Positions 8,343 through 15,662 of a DNA stretch of 62,882 nucleotides are shown here, piece after piece. Made by a program: the position numbers and the translations under genes. The stretch comes from Trinickia diaoshuihuensis (GTDB taxonomy: Bacteria; Pseudomonadota; Gammaproteobacteria; Burkholderiales; Burkholderiaceae). The stretch spans positions 1 through 62,882 of the forward strand of contig NZ_QUBS01000074.1 of assembly GCF_003390925.1 (NCBI RefSeq). Reading direction: 5' to 3'. Numbering within the stretch: position 1 is the stretch's first letter; each line of letters starts with the position of its first letter. The notes under the pieces were generated by a model. The model did not search any database, was not told where the DNA came from, and saw nothing but the letters and a program-made list of their open reading frames with translations.

Positions 8343-8366
8343 GGCACGGGCGATGCGACATCGCCC
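8343..8366 (+). promoter_or_regulatory. Sigma-54-like element overlapping an 8-bp palindrome
   Basis: GGCACGGGCGATGC at 8343-8356 has a perfect -24 half and spacing; the -12 half is ATGC instead of TTGC. It overlaps GGGCGATG-CGA-CATCGCCC (8348-8366), an 8-bp inverted repeat that could be an operator or hairpin. The next start is the ATG at 8408/8411. Confidence 0.35.
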
Positions 8367-8410
8367 GTTACCCGCAGACCCAGTAGTCCTTATCTCGAAG
8401 GAGGACGATG

Positions 8411-8617
8411 ATGAACGTTCACGCAGGACAATCGCACGACGAGCGCATCGCCGCGCGTAAGGGAGAAAAGCCGCGCTCCCTGGAACAGCCCGGCGGCGAG
8501 ATGGCCGTCGAAGGCACGCAGGCCGATGCCACACACAGTTGCGGCGAACTATCGGAAGCCGGCAAGGCGGTGTGGCGCAGCGGAGCCGGCATGGACAACA
8601 GCGGCAAGAGCGGCTAG
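8411..8617 (+). CDS. Small hydrophilic protein (68 aa)
   Basis: GAAGGAGGA is followed by two adjacent in-frame ATGs (8408, 8411); either may be used. The product is rich in Glu, Gly, Ser, Ala and Lys, has one Cys, and shows no membrane segment or known domain. It looks like one of the short, probably disordered stress-linked proteins common in Burkholderiales. It precedes the second PRC-barrel gene, which has its own promoter-like element at 8643. Function unknown. Confidence 0.6.
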   Translation: MNVHAGQSHDERIAARKGEKPRSLEQPGGEMAVEGTQADATHSCGELSEAGKAVWRSGAGMDNSGKSG

Positions 8618-8642
8618 GCGGCCGAGGGCAACGCATGCGCGT

Positions 8643-8656
8643 GGAACGGCCGTTGC
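8643..8656 (+). promoter_or_regulatory. Candidate sigma-54 -24/-12 element for PRC-barrel gene 2
   Basis: The plus strand reads T-GGAACGGCCGTTGC-T: spacing exact, TTGCT perfect, one -24 change (GGAACG for GGCACG). It is 98 nt before the ATG at 8754. Confidence 0.55.
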
Positions 8657-8753
8657 TTGCCCATAAGTCGCTGTTAAGCGCGGCGATAGGTGGGAGTAAG
8701 GGTTCAACCGCCACCGCCGCCAACGCTCAACCGTATTCGAAAGGAGATACGCT

Positions 8754-9278
8754 ATGCGCACCCACAGCACCTCGACCACGGGGACCCCGCAAGGCGCACG
8801 CATCGTCGGCAAGGGTACCGAAACGGCGTCGGGCCCAGGTCCGGACGTCATGGCCGCAAGCACATTGGACGGCGACAAGATTCTCAGCACGGACGGCGAG
8901 GAAGTCGGCAAGGTCAAGGAGATCATGCTCGACGTTCAAGCGGGCCGCATCGCCTATGTCGTTATGTCGAGCGGCGGCTTTTTGGGCATCGGCGACAAGC
9001 TGCTCGCCATCCCCTGGAATGCACTGACGCTGGACACGACGCGTAAATGCTTCCTGGTGTCGCTCTCGTCCGAACTCATCAAGAATGCACCCGGGTTCGA
9101 CAAGCAGCACTGGCCTTCGATGGCGGACGCCACGTGGGCGACCTCCGTGCACCAATACTACGGGCGCGAGCCGTATTGGCGCAGCCTAGGCGCTGACGAC
9201 GAGTACGAGTCCGATTACGATGCCGCGCGCGACGACCTTGATCCGGACGCGCCCGAAGCGGGCGGCGTCAAGCTGTAG
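8754..9278 (+). CDS. PRC-barrel domain protein, paralogue 2 (174 aa)
   Basis: The protein shares with the 3486-3983 product nearly the whole barrel, from ASTLDGDK through IMLDV..GRIAY.VMSSGGFLGIGDKLLAIPW to the NAPGFDK.HWP region. It differs in the first 30 residues and in an acidic C-terminal tail. AAAGGAGA lies before the ATG. No catalytic residues or signal are visible; a structural or ligand-binding role is all the family supports. Two separately promoted copies within 5 kb suggest duplication followed by differential regulation. Confidence 0.88.
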   Translation: MRTHSTSTTGTPQGARIVGKGTETASGPGPDVMAASTLDGDKILSTDGEEVGKVKEIMLDVQAGRIAYVVMSSGGFLGIGDKLLAIPWNALTLDTTRKCFLVSLSSELIKNAPGFDKQHWPSMADATWATSVHQYYGREPYWRSLGADDEYESDYDAARDDLDPDAPEAGGVKL

Positions 9279-9330
9279 CCGATTCGTCGCGAAACGCGTC
9301 GTGAAGTTCGCCGTACGGCTTTAAAACGCA

Positions 9331-9355
9331 GCGGCCGCCCCGGGTGAGCGGCCGC
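9331..9355. terminator. GCGGCCGC hairpin between convergent genes
   Basis: Two GCGGCCGC copies (9331-9338, 9348-9355), each self-complementary, can form an 8-bp stem with a 9-nt loop between the PRC-barrel gene and the His-rich exported gene. No T-run. Confidence 0.35.
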
Positions 9356-9377
9356 CGCGCCTTTAGCGCATCGCCGG

Positions 9378-9710
9378 TCAGGGCTTCGTCGAAGAAGCCG
9401 CTTCCGGATTGCTTGCCGCGGTCGCGCCGCGATGATGGCGATGGTGATGCTTCTTATGCTTGTGCTTCGTCTGGGTCGCATCGCTGCCCGAGGCGTCGTC
9501 CGTCGACGGTGACGCCGTCATGCCGGGAGTGTTCGTCGATGCGCCGGCCGAACCGTTGGCGCCCTCGCTTCCCGGCGGTTGCTGCGCGCCCGGCGTTCCC
9601 GGTCCGTTCGAATTGCCGCCCGACTGCGCGAACGAAGGGGCCGTCGACAAACCGAGGGCGGCGACGAGGGCCGATGCGATCAGTGTCCGATGCGCGATGC
9701 ATAATTTCAT
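9378..9710 (-). CDS. Exported His/Lys-tailed small protein (110 aa)
   Basis: A clear signal peptide (MKLCIAHRTLIASALVAALGLSTAPSFAQ, cleavage after SFA or FAQ) precedes a Gly/Ser/Asn/Pro-rich disordered body. Near the C terminus is a cluster of Lys and His (KHKHKKHHHRHHR). That tract could bind metal ions or nucleic acid, or could be incidental; no family is recognised. The Shine-Dalgarno region AAGGAGGTGATTCC is almost a full complement of the 16S rRNA 3' end, so translation may be strong. A near-perfect sigma-54-like element lies at 9791-9804. Confidence 0.75.
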   Translation of the reverse strand: MKLCIAHRTLIASALVAALGLSTAPSFAQSGGNSNGPGTPGAQQPPGSEGANGSAGASTNTPGMTASPSTDDASGSDATQTKHKHKKHHHRHHRGATAASNPEAASSTKP

Positions 9711-9725
9711 GGAATCACCTCCTTA
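9711..9725 (-). promoter_or_regulatory. Near-perfect extended Shine-Dalgarno
   Basis: The minus strand reads TAAGGAGGTGATTCC directly before the ATG at 9710. It matches the complement of the 16S rRNA tail except for one extra T, which is unusually long for this window. The match may favour initiation or slow ribosome clearance. Confidence 0.6.
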
Positions 9726-9790
9726 AAATACAACGGCCATTGCGGCCCGGGGCACGCCGCTCGATAGTCGGCGCAGGAGTCGTATCACTC

Positions 9791-9804
9791 GCAATGCGCA
9801 TGCC
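9791..9804 (-). promoter_or_regulatory. Candidate sigma-54 -24/-12 element for the His-tailed exported protein
   Basis: The minus strand reads GGCATGCGCATTGC, identical over 14 bases to the plus-strand element at 44877-44890. It abuts the stop codon of the upstream tri-haem cytochrome gene and is 81 nt before the ATG at 9710. Confidence 0.65.
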
Positions 9805-11139
9805 TTAACGCCGCAGCTTTTCGCGCAACTTTTCGACCTCGCGTGGCGCGACGGGCTGCGCCTCGTTGCCCCACGCATTGCGGACGAACGTCAGCACGCG
9901 CGCCATCTCCGTATCGTTTAGCTTGCCGAGAAACGAAGGCATACGCTGGGGCTTGGGTCCATCGTTGGTTTCGGGACTTCGGCCGCCGTCGATCAGCAAA
10001 CGAATCAGCGAGGTCGCCTGCGGCGCGACGACGACCGGATTGCCCGCAAGCCGCGGGTATTTGCCGGGCTCGCCACGGCCGTCGGCATGATGGCAACGCG
10101 CGCAGAACGCGTTGTAGAGGCCCGCGCCCGGATATTCGATCGAGCCGGTGCGCAGGACGTTGACGGTCGCATTGCCCCGCGCCGGGTCGGCCTCCACGTG
10201 CCCGCTCGCTTGCCGGGGCGGCAGCGATTTCAAGTAGGTGGCGATCGCGTGGAGGTCGTCGTCGGTCATGTATTGGCCGCTGTCCTCGACGACTTCGACC
10301 ATGCTGCCGAACGCGGTCAGCGATGCGCCGTGACCGTGCTTCAGGAAGGCGGCGATATCCTCGGCCGATACTCCGCCGAGCCCCGAATCGGGATCGCCCG
10401 TGAGATTCGGCGCAAACCAGTTGTCGTTGGTGCCGCCCGTCAAGTAGCGCCGGTCGCCGTCGCTGAGTCCTCTTTCCTCGTAGGCAGGGCCTCGTGGCGT
10501 GTGACACGCCCCGCAGTGGCCCAGCCCCTGCACGAGATACGCACCTCGGTTCCACTCGACGCTTCGATCGGTGCGTGGCGAAAAGCGCTCATGCGGCGCG
10601 AACAGTTCGGCCCAGACCGCCAAGCCCCAGCGCTGATTGAAGGGAAACGGCAACTTCGTTTTCGGTACCGCCGCGGCAACCGGCTTCACCCCATGCATGA
10701 AATAGGCGTAGAGCGCGTGCATATCGTCGTCGCTGATCTTCGAGAGCGACGGAAACGGCATGGCCGGATACAGATGCTTACCGCCCGGCGCGATGCCGTC
10801 GCGCACGGCGCGTTCGAAGTCTTCGTAACTGAAACGGCCGATCCCATAGACAGGATCCGGCGTGATGTTGCTCGTCCAAATGGTGCCGAAGGGCGAACCC
10901 ATCGGCAGGCCGCCCGCGAAAGCCGGCGAAGGTTTGGGCGGCTGGCCCGTCGGCGCGTTCGTATGGCAGCCCGCGCAGTCGCCCAGCTTGGCGAGATATG
11001 CCCCCTTCGCGATGAGCGCCGAGTCCGCGGCGCCGGCCGCATCGCTCGCGCGGCACGCCGGCGCAAAGGCCAACGCGCATGCCACGGCGTACCATGCGAA
11101 GCCGCGTCCGAGCGCACGAACGCTCAAGCCGAAAGCCAT
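9805..11139 (-). CDS. Tri-haem cytochrome c (alcohol/gluconate dehydrogenase cytochrome subunit type)
   Basis: This is a 444-residue exported protein with a signal peptide and three CxxCH haem c sites: CAGCHT near residue 33, CGACHT near 183 and CARCHH near 320. Length and site spacing are those of the cytochrome subunits of membrane-bound alcohol, gluconate and GMC-type dehydrogenases, which pass electrons to quinone or an oxidase. Here it is the last gene of the caa3 oxidase operon, so it may feed the oxidase directly. It is also a candidate partner for the GMC flavoprotein at 22977-24620, which lacks its own cytochrome. The ATG at 11139 has GAGGGG upstream and starts the signal peptide; the 11208 extension does not. 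Confidence 0.88.
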   Translation of the reverse strand: MAFGLSVRALGRGFAWYAVACALAFAPACRASDAAGAADSALIAKGAYLAKLGDCAGCHTNAPTGQPPKPSPAFAGGLPMGSPFGTIWTSNITPDPVYGIGRFSYEDFERAVRDGIAPGGKHLYPAMPFPSLSKISDDDMHALYAYFMHGVKPVAAAVPKTKLPFPFNQRWGLAVWAELFAPHERFSPRTDRSVEWNRGAYLVQGLGHCGACHTPRGPAYEERGLSDGDRRYLTGGTNDNWFAPNLTGDPDSGLGGVSAEDIAAFLKHGHGASLTAFGSMVEVVEDSGQYMTDDDLHAIATYLKSLPPRQASGHVEADPARGNATVNVLRTGSIEYPGAGLYNAFCARCHHADGRGEPGKYPRLAGNPVVVAPQATSLIRLLIDGGRSPETNDGPKPQRMPSFLGKLNDTEMARVLTFVRNAWGNEAQPVAPREVEKLREKLRR

Positions 11140-11164
11140 AGTCCCCTCTTCATGGTTCGTGGCG

Positions 11165-11581
11165 TCAGGTACATGCCGAAACGAGCCCGGTGGCGATATC
11201 GGTTGCAACGAGCGCGAACAGAAACAGCACGCTGGCCATCAGCCCCATTCGCGCCACGAACGCCTCGCCTTCCACCCTCGTATCGGTCGCTTCGGGCGTT
11301 TGGCTTCGCCGCGCCCGCGTGAGCCGCCGCCAATTGCGCCAAGCGAGCCACGTACCGAAGACGCCGACGAACAGCATCAGGCCGCTCATCCCGGCCACGC
11401 TCCAGCCGATGGCCGGGGCCAGGGGAATACGCAACGGCACGTTGTGAGGAAAACACGTGTAGGCAATCACCGTCTCGCCCGCGCAAATTTGAATCAGCCA
11501 GGCCGCCGGCGTCGCCAACACGCCGGCCGTCAGCGCCAGTACCGAAATGGGCCCGTCGTGGCCCGCGCGATCCGCTTGCAT
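11165..11581 (-). CDS. Three-TM membrane protein of the caa3 operon (138 aa)
   Basis: There are hydrophobic segments near residues 14-33, 55-80 and 110-132, with Cys residues on the non-cytoplasmic side (QICAGETVIAYTCF). It starts 4 nt after the subunit III stop and precedes the tri-haem cytochrome, so it is translated with the oxidase. It does not look like CtaG (no Cu-binding pattern) or a canonical subunit IV. It may be an accessory or assembly subunit specific to this oxidase type; that is inference from position. Confidence 0.75.
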   Translation of the reverse strand: MQADRAGHDGPISVLALTAGVLATPAAWLIQICAGETVIAYTCFPHNVPLRIPLAPAIGWSVAGMSGLMLFVGVFGTWLAWRNWRRLTRARRSQTPEATDTRVEGEAFVARMGLMASVLFLFALVATDIATGLVSACT

Positions 11582-11585
11582 TTCG

Positions 11586-12200
11586 CTAGAACCAATAGGG
11601 CGTCAAATAAAGCGTCGTGAAAATGAACAGCCACACCACGTCGACGAAGTGCCAATAAAGGCTGCCGATCGTGAGCGCGGCATGACGGCGTTCGTCGAAA
11701 TAGCCGAGCGCCGTCCAGCAGCCTAGAAGCACGAGGACGACGATACCGACGAGCACGTGCGCCAAATGGAAAGCCGTGATCGTGAAATAGAGCGATCCGT
11801 ACAAATGCGAGGTCGGGCCGTACGGATGGTCGTGCCACTCGTGCAGTTGAATGCCGACGAAGACGATGCCGAGCACGACGGCAACCGCCATCGACGCGCT
11901 CGCCCAGCGCTTGCGCCGGCGCCGCACGAAGCGTTCGCATAACCAGGCGAACACGCTGCTGGAGAGGAGAATCGCCGTGTTGACCGAGGACAGCCCGAGT
12001 CTAGGCAGCCCTTCCGGCGGCCAGTGCGCCGTTTGCTGCACGGCCAGATACAAATACGCAAAGATCAGGTAGCCGAATAACGAAGCTTCGGTCGCGATCA
12101 GCATGATGCAGCCGAGCATGCCGCTCGCGCGCTCGCCCGCGCTGCCGACGGGCAACGTCTCGGCGGGATGCAGCAGGACGGCTTGAGCGTCGTCGCTCAT
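11586..12200 (-). CDS. ctaE: Cytochrome c oxidase subunit III
   Basis: The 204-residue protein has five predicted membrane helices, the short five-helix form typical of caa3/bo3-type subunit III. The conserved Glu in ATEASLFGYLIFAY, the GIQLHEW segment and the C-terminal SLYWHFVDVVWLFIF are all diagnostic. It has no redox centre; it stabilises subunit I and oxygen or proton entry. Its start is 1 nt after the subunit I stop, so translation is coupled. Confidence 0.92.
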   Translation of the reverse strand: MSDDAQAVLLHPAETLPVGSAGERASGMLGCIMLIATEASLFGYLIFAYLYLAVQQTAHWPPEGLPRLGLSSVNTAILLSSSVFAWLCERFVRRRRKRWASASMAVAVVLGIVFVGIQLHEWHDHPYGPTSHLYGSLYFTITAFHLAHVLVGIVVLVLLGCWTALGYFDERRHAALTIGSLYWHFVDVVWLFIFTTLYLTPYWF

Positions 12201-12201
12201 C

Positions 12202-14211
12202 TCACGCCTCCTCGACCGGCTGCGGTTCGCGCTGGATCAATGCGCGCCGGGGCCATAGCCAAACCGCGATCGCGAGGCCGCATGCCAGCGTCATCGCCAA
12301 GGACGCCCCCCACCATCGCATCCCAAGCGCGGCGAACAGCAGGGCCGAAAACAAAGCCAAGAAGAACGGCGCGTACGAATCCTCCGGCATCTTCAGAATG
12401 ACGTGGGGCTTGCCGCTCAGCGCCGTCGTCCCCAACGCCTCGCGCCCTTGCGTGAGCAGATAGCCCTCATCGAGATGCGAGCGAGCGGCGGCGGGCTTGT
12501 CCGCTTCCTCTTGCATGCGCGCTTCCCATAGAGGATGACGGCTCGCAACGATCGGCAGCACGGCGAAGTTGTACGGCGGGGGCGGCGAGGAGACGGACCA
12601 TTCGAGCGAAGGCGCATCCCAAGGATTGTTCCCCGCGACGGGGCCGCGCTTCAAGCTATACAGGATGTCGGCGAGGAAAACGAGAATCCCGAGAGCGAAT
12701 ACGAACGAGCCGATCGACGAGAGCATGTTCACCGAATTCCATCCCATGTCGGAGGCGTACGTATAGATTCTGCGCGGCATGCCCAGCAGCCCCGCGATAT
12801 GCATCGGAAAGAAACCGAGATTGAAGCCGACGAACATCAACCAGAATGCGATCTTGCCGACCCGTTCGCTCATCATGCGGCCCGTGAATTTCGGAAACCA
12901 GAAATACGTGCCGCCCACGACGGGAAAAACGTTGATGCCGATCAGCACGTAATGCAGATGCGCGACGACGAAGTAGGTATCGGTCAATTGCCAGTCGAGC
13001 GGCACGGCCGCCGTCATCACGCCCGATACGCCGCCGATCACGAACAGCAGCACGAAACCCGCGAAAAAGAAGAACGGGACGCGCCACACCGGACGGCCTA
13101 GCCAGATCGTGGCGATCCAGGCGAAGGTCGCGACCGCGCTCGGGATCGAGATGATCATGCTGGCCGAACCGAAGAACGCCAGGGCGAGCGGCGGGATACC
13201 CGTCGCGAACATATGATGAATCCAGACGACGAAGCCGATCACCATCGTCGCCACGGTCGAAATCGCAACGGGGCCGTAACCGACGAGCGGGCGCCGGCAG
13301 AACACCGGCAGCGCATCGGAAACGATGCCCATCGCCGGCAGCACGACGACATAGACCCAAGGATGCGCGAAGACCCAGAACAAATGCTGCCAAAGCAAGG
13401 CCCGCCCGCCCCCGCCCGTCACATCGAAAAAGTGCGTGCCGATTCGCCGGTCGAGCCACAACAGCAGAAAGGCCAGGCTCACCGAGGGCACCGCGAATAG
13501 ATTGCCGACGGAGATCGTGAGAGTGCCCCAGACCAGCACCGGAATGCGATCGATCGACATGCCGGGTGCGCGCATCCGCAAGAGCGTCACGACGAAGTTC
13601 GCCGCGCCGACCGAGGTCGACACGCCGAGCAAAATCATTCCGAGCGCGTAGACATCGATGTTCGGCCCGGGATCGTAGGTGAGGCTGGAGAGCGGAACGT
13701 AATTGAACCAGCCGGCGTCGGCGCCTTGACCGAGCGGAAAACTCGCATATAGAAAAATACCGGCGAATAAAAAGACCCAGTACGACAACGCGTTGAGCCG
13801 TGGAAACGCCATGTCGCGCCCGCCCAGCACGAGCGGCCAAAGGTAGTTCGAAAAACCCGACAGCACGGGCAGCGCGTAAAGAAAAATCATCGTCACGCCG
13901 TGCATCGTGAACAGTTGATCGTATTGTTCCGGCGTCAGCACGTGCGCATTGGGTCGAGCGAGTTGAACGCGCATGATCAGCGCCTCGACACCGCCGAGCA
14001 CGAGAAACAAAAACGCCGTCACGAGGTAGCGCAAACCGATCGTCTTATGATCGACGGTGGAAAGCCAGCCTCGCCAACCGGGGCGCGTCTCCCACATCTC
14101 GAGCAGCCGCGCCTTGCCTCGTTCGTCCAGCACGCCGCGCCGCAGAGGCCGTTCGAGGCGAACCGTTCCCGGCGGATCGCCGGGCAATGCGGAGATAGGC
14201 GTGCGCGACAT
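12202..14211 (-). CDS. ctaD: Cytochrome c oxidase subunit I, caa3-type, atypical proton channels
   Basis: The 669-residue haem-copper core has all metal ligands: His104 and His420 (low-spin haem), His418 (high-spin haem), and CuB His283, His332 and His333. Active-site Tyr287 is present in HPWVY, so it should reduce O2. The residue after HP is Trp285 where A1-type oxidases have the D-channel Glu. The K-channel Lys position (IPTGIK in the family) is Ala361 in IPSAVA. The YSHP signature of A2-type oxidases is absent (FAHP). Asp133 at the D-channel mouth (GGRDMAFP) is kept. A C-terminal extension of ~120 residues adds two helices. The start is the ATG at 14211, just after the subunit II stop; the upstream extension overlaps subunit II. 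Confidence 0.93.
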   Translation of the reverse strand: MSRTPISALPGDPPGTVRLERPLRRGVLDERGKARLLEMWETRPGWRGWLSTVDHKTIGLRYLVTAFLFLVLGGVEALIMRVQLARPNAHVLTPEQYDQLFTMHGVTMIFLYALPVLSGFSNYLWPLVLGGRDMAFPRLNALSYWVFLFAGIFLYASFPLGQGADAGWFNYVPLSSLTYDPGPNIDVYALGMILLGVSTSVGAANFVVTLLRMRAPGMSIDRIPVLVWGTLTISVGNLFAVPSVSLAFLLLWLDRRIGTHFFDVTGGGGRALLWQHLFWVFAHPWVYVVVLPAMGIVSDALPVFCRRPLVGYGPVAISTVATMVIGFVVWIHHMFATGIPPLALAFFGSASMIISIPSAVATFAWIATIWLGRPVWRVPFFFFAGFVLLFVIGGVSGVMTAAVPLDWQLTDTYFVVAHLHYVLIGINVFPVVGGTYFWFPKFTGRMMSERVGKIAFWLMFVGFNLGFFPMHIAGLLGMPRRIYTYASDMGWNSVNMLSSIGSFVFALGILVFLADILYSLKRGPVAGNNPWDAPSLEWSVSSPPPPYNFAVLPIVASRHPLWEARMQEEADKPAAARSHLDEGYLLTQGREALGTTALSGKPHVILKMPEDSYAPFFLALFSALLFAALGMRWWGASLAMTLACGLAIAVWLWPRRALIQREPQPVEEA

Positions 14212-14221
14212 GTCTCGTGGC

Positions 14222-15184
14222 TCAATGCAAGGTGGAGAGGTAGGCGTCGAGCGCGGCCGCATCGGCGGCCGACAGCGCAATCGACGGCATCAGGGAGTCG
14301 GGCTTGATGCGCTGCGCGTGCTCGATCCAATCGAGCCGATGCTCGGCGGTGTTCGTCATTTGGCCCGCCGCGATCAAGCGGCGCGAAGCCAAGTGCGTGA
14401 GATCGGGCGCCTGCATGCCGTCGGCCGGCGTGCCGCGCACCGAATGACATCCCGCGCACCGATCGGCGAACACGCGCTGGCCCGTGCGGACGTCGGGCGA
14501 ATTCACCGGTTGCGCGACGCGAAGCTGCGCATCGCGCCATGCATCGAATCGAGCCTGCGGCTCGGCAACGACTTCGAATGCCATATGCGCGTGCTGCGAA
14601 CCGCAAAACTGCGAGCATTGACCGCGATAAATTCCGGGCGTATCGGCCTCGATCCATTGAACGTTCGTTTGTCCGGGGATCATCTCGGTTTTGCCCGCGA
14701 GCCTCGGGGCCCAAAACGTATGAATGACATCGGCGCTCCGCAATTCGACTCGTACGGGAACGCCGACCGGAATGTGAATCTCGTTGGCGGTGACGAACGA
14801 GCGCGACGGATCGATGGCGTCGGGATAATCGACCTTCCACCACCAATCGTAGGCCGTCACCTCGATCGTCAGCCCGGTCTCTCGCGGCGGGGCCGCCACG
14901 GAGTCGAGCGTCGCCATCGCGTAGACGAGCGCGCCGAATAGCGCGACGCTCGATACCCCCGTACCGATGACGATCCAATTCAAGCCGCCCGCATCGGGCG
15001 GCAGCGAAGCGGACGTACCGGCGGGCGGCGGTGTGCGACGGCGGGTCATTGCGCCGATCAGGAGCGCGGCGATGATGACGATGACGGCCATTACGAGCGC
15101 GATCAACACCCATCCGAGCCGATAGGTCGGCGCGGATGCGGGGCCGGCCGCATGCAGCAGATACTGAAGCGGTGCGGCGCTCAT
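14222..15184 (-). CDS. ctaC: Cytochrome c oxidase subunit II with fused cytochrome c domain (caa3 type)
   Basis: The 320-residue protein has two membrane helices (about residues 25-47 and 71-91), a periplasmic cupredoxin domain with the CuA site CSQFCGSQHAHM near residue 190, and a C-terminal cytochrome c domain with CAGCH near residue 245 and a downstream Met ligand region. The fused haem c defines a caa3-type oxidase. The order subunit II (haem c), I, III recalls the coxMNOP alternative oxidase of Bradyrhizobium. It starts 11 nt after the stop of the small 15196-15465 gene and its own ribosome site is weak, so coupling with that gene is likely. No lipobox is seen. Confidence 0.93.
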   Translation of the reverse strand: MSAAPLQYLLHAAGPASAPTYRLGWVLIALVMAVIVIIAALLIGAMTRRRTPPPAGTSASLPPDAGGLNWIVIGTGVSSVALFGALVYAMATLDSVAAPPRETGLTIEVTAYDWWWKVDYPDAIDPSRSFVTANEIHIPVGVPVRVELRSADVIHTFWAPRLAGKTEMIPGQTNVQWIEADTPGIYRGQCSQFCGSQHAHMAFEVVAEPQARFDAWRDAQLRVAQPVNSPDVRTGQRVFADRCAGCHSVRGTPADGMQAPDLTHLASRRLIAAGQMTNTAEHRLDWIEHAQRIKPDSLMPSIALSAADAAALDAYLSTLH

Positions 15185-15195
15185 TTATCGCGCGC

Positions 15196-15465
15196 TCATC
15201 CCGCGATACCGCTCATCCCGTTGTCGCTATCTCCGGTTGGATTGGCCTTGCCGCTCGCGCTGCCCTTCCCCGGAGAATCGTCGCTGCCGCCGCCGTCTTC
15301 GCTCGCGCCGCCCTCTCCCGGCTTCGGCGTTTGCTTCGGATCGATTCGCGTCGCGCCGCCGACCGCGGGCGGATCGCTGGCGGGAAACGTCTCGTCCACG
15401 CCATGATCGATGCGCTTTTCCTCGTGACTGGGTTCGCGACTGGTATTGCCGTTTCCGGTTGACAT
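15196..15465 (-). CDS. Small DETFPASDPP-motif protein heading the oxidase operon (89 aa)
   Basis: The product contains HGVDETFPASDPPAVGG, a motif recurring in small proteobacterial proteins of unknown role. The remainder is Gly/Ser/Asp/Lys-rich and probably disordered. The ATG at 15465 follows GGGGAGGG; the 15498 alternative is not supported. It is 11 nt ahead of the subunit II gene and 40 nt behind a perfect sigma-54 element, so it is the first gene of the caa3 transcript. It could be a stability or assembly factor, or simply a stress protein sharing the promoter. Confidence 0.8.
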   Translation of the reverse strand: MSTGNGNTSREPSHEEKRIDHGVDETFPASDPPAVGGATRIDPKQTPKPGEGGASEDGGGSDDSPGKGSASGKANPTGDSDNGMSGIAG

Positions 15466-15504
15466 GACTTGCCCTCCCCTTTTGCGTGGAACGAGCATGT
15501 CGGC

Positions 15505-15519
15505 GCAAAGCCCATGCCA
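15505..15519 (-). promoter_or_regulatory. Perfect sigma-54 -24/-12 element for the caa3 oxidase operon
   Basis: The minus strand reads TGGCATGGGCTTTGC, matching TGGCAYR-N5-TTGC at every defined position. It is 40 nt before the first ATG of the operon. It faces away from the emr element at 15614. Confidence 0.7.
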
Positions 15520-15613
15520 AGCGGCTACCTCGATCGATTCGGTTTACATCTCGTCATCAACCTGTCGGCGCTGCAAGGAATCGATTCGATTCGTAGCCGG
15601 CGTCTAATTGACA

Positions 15614-15627
15614 GGAACGCTCATTGC
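15614..15627 (+). promoter_or_regulatory. Candidate sigma-54 -24/-12 element for the emr operon
   Basis: GGAACGCTCATTGC; exact spacing, TTGC present, one -24 change. It is 36 nt before the emrA ATG at 15663, the right distance for a transcript starting about 12 nt past -12. Confidence 0.55.
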
Positions 15628-15662
15628 GTACGGTCGGGGAGTTCCGAGTTGGCGACCCTCCC

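Noticed and set aside
10087-11322. Plus-strand ORF of 411 codons across the tri-haem cytochrome
   Set aside because: Antisense shadow of the cytochrome gene; no ribosome site and no recognisable protein.
12656-13840. Minus-strand ORF of 394 codons inside ctaD
   Set aside because: It is a different frame of the ctaD strand and carries none of its motifs.
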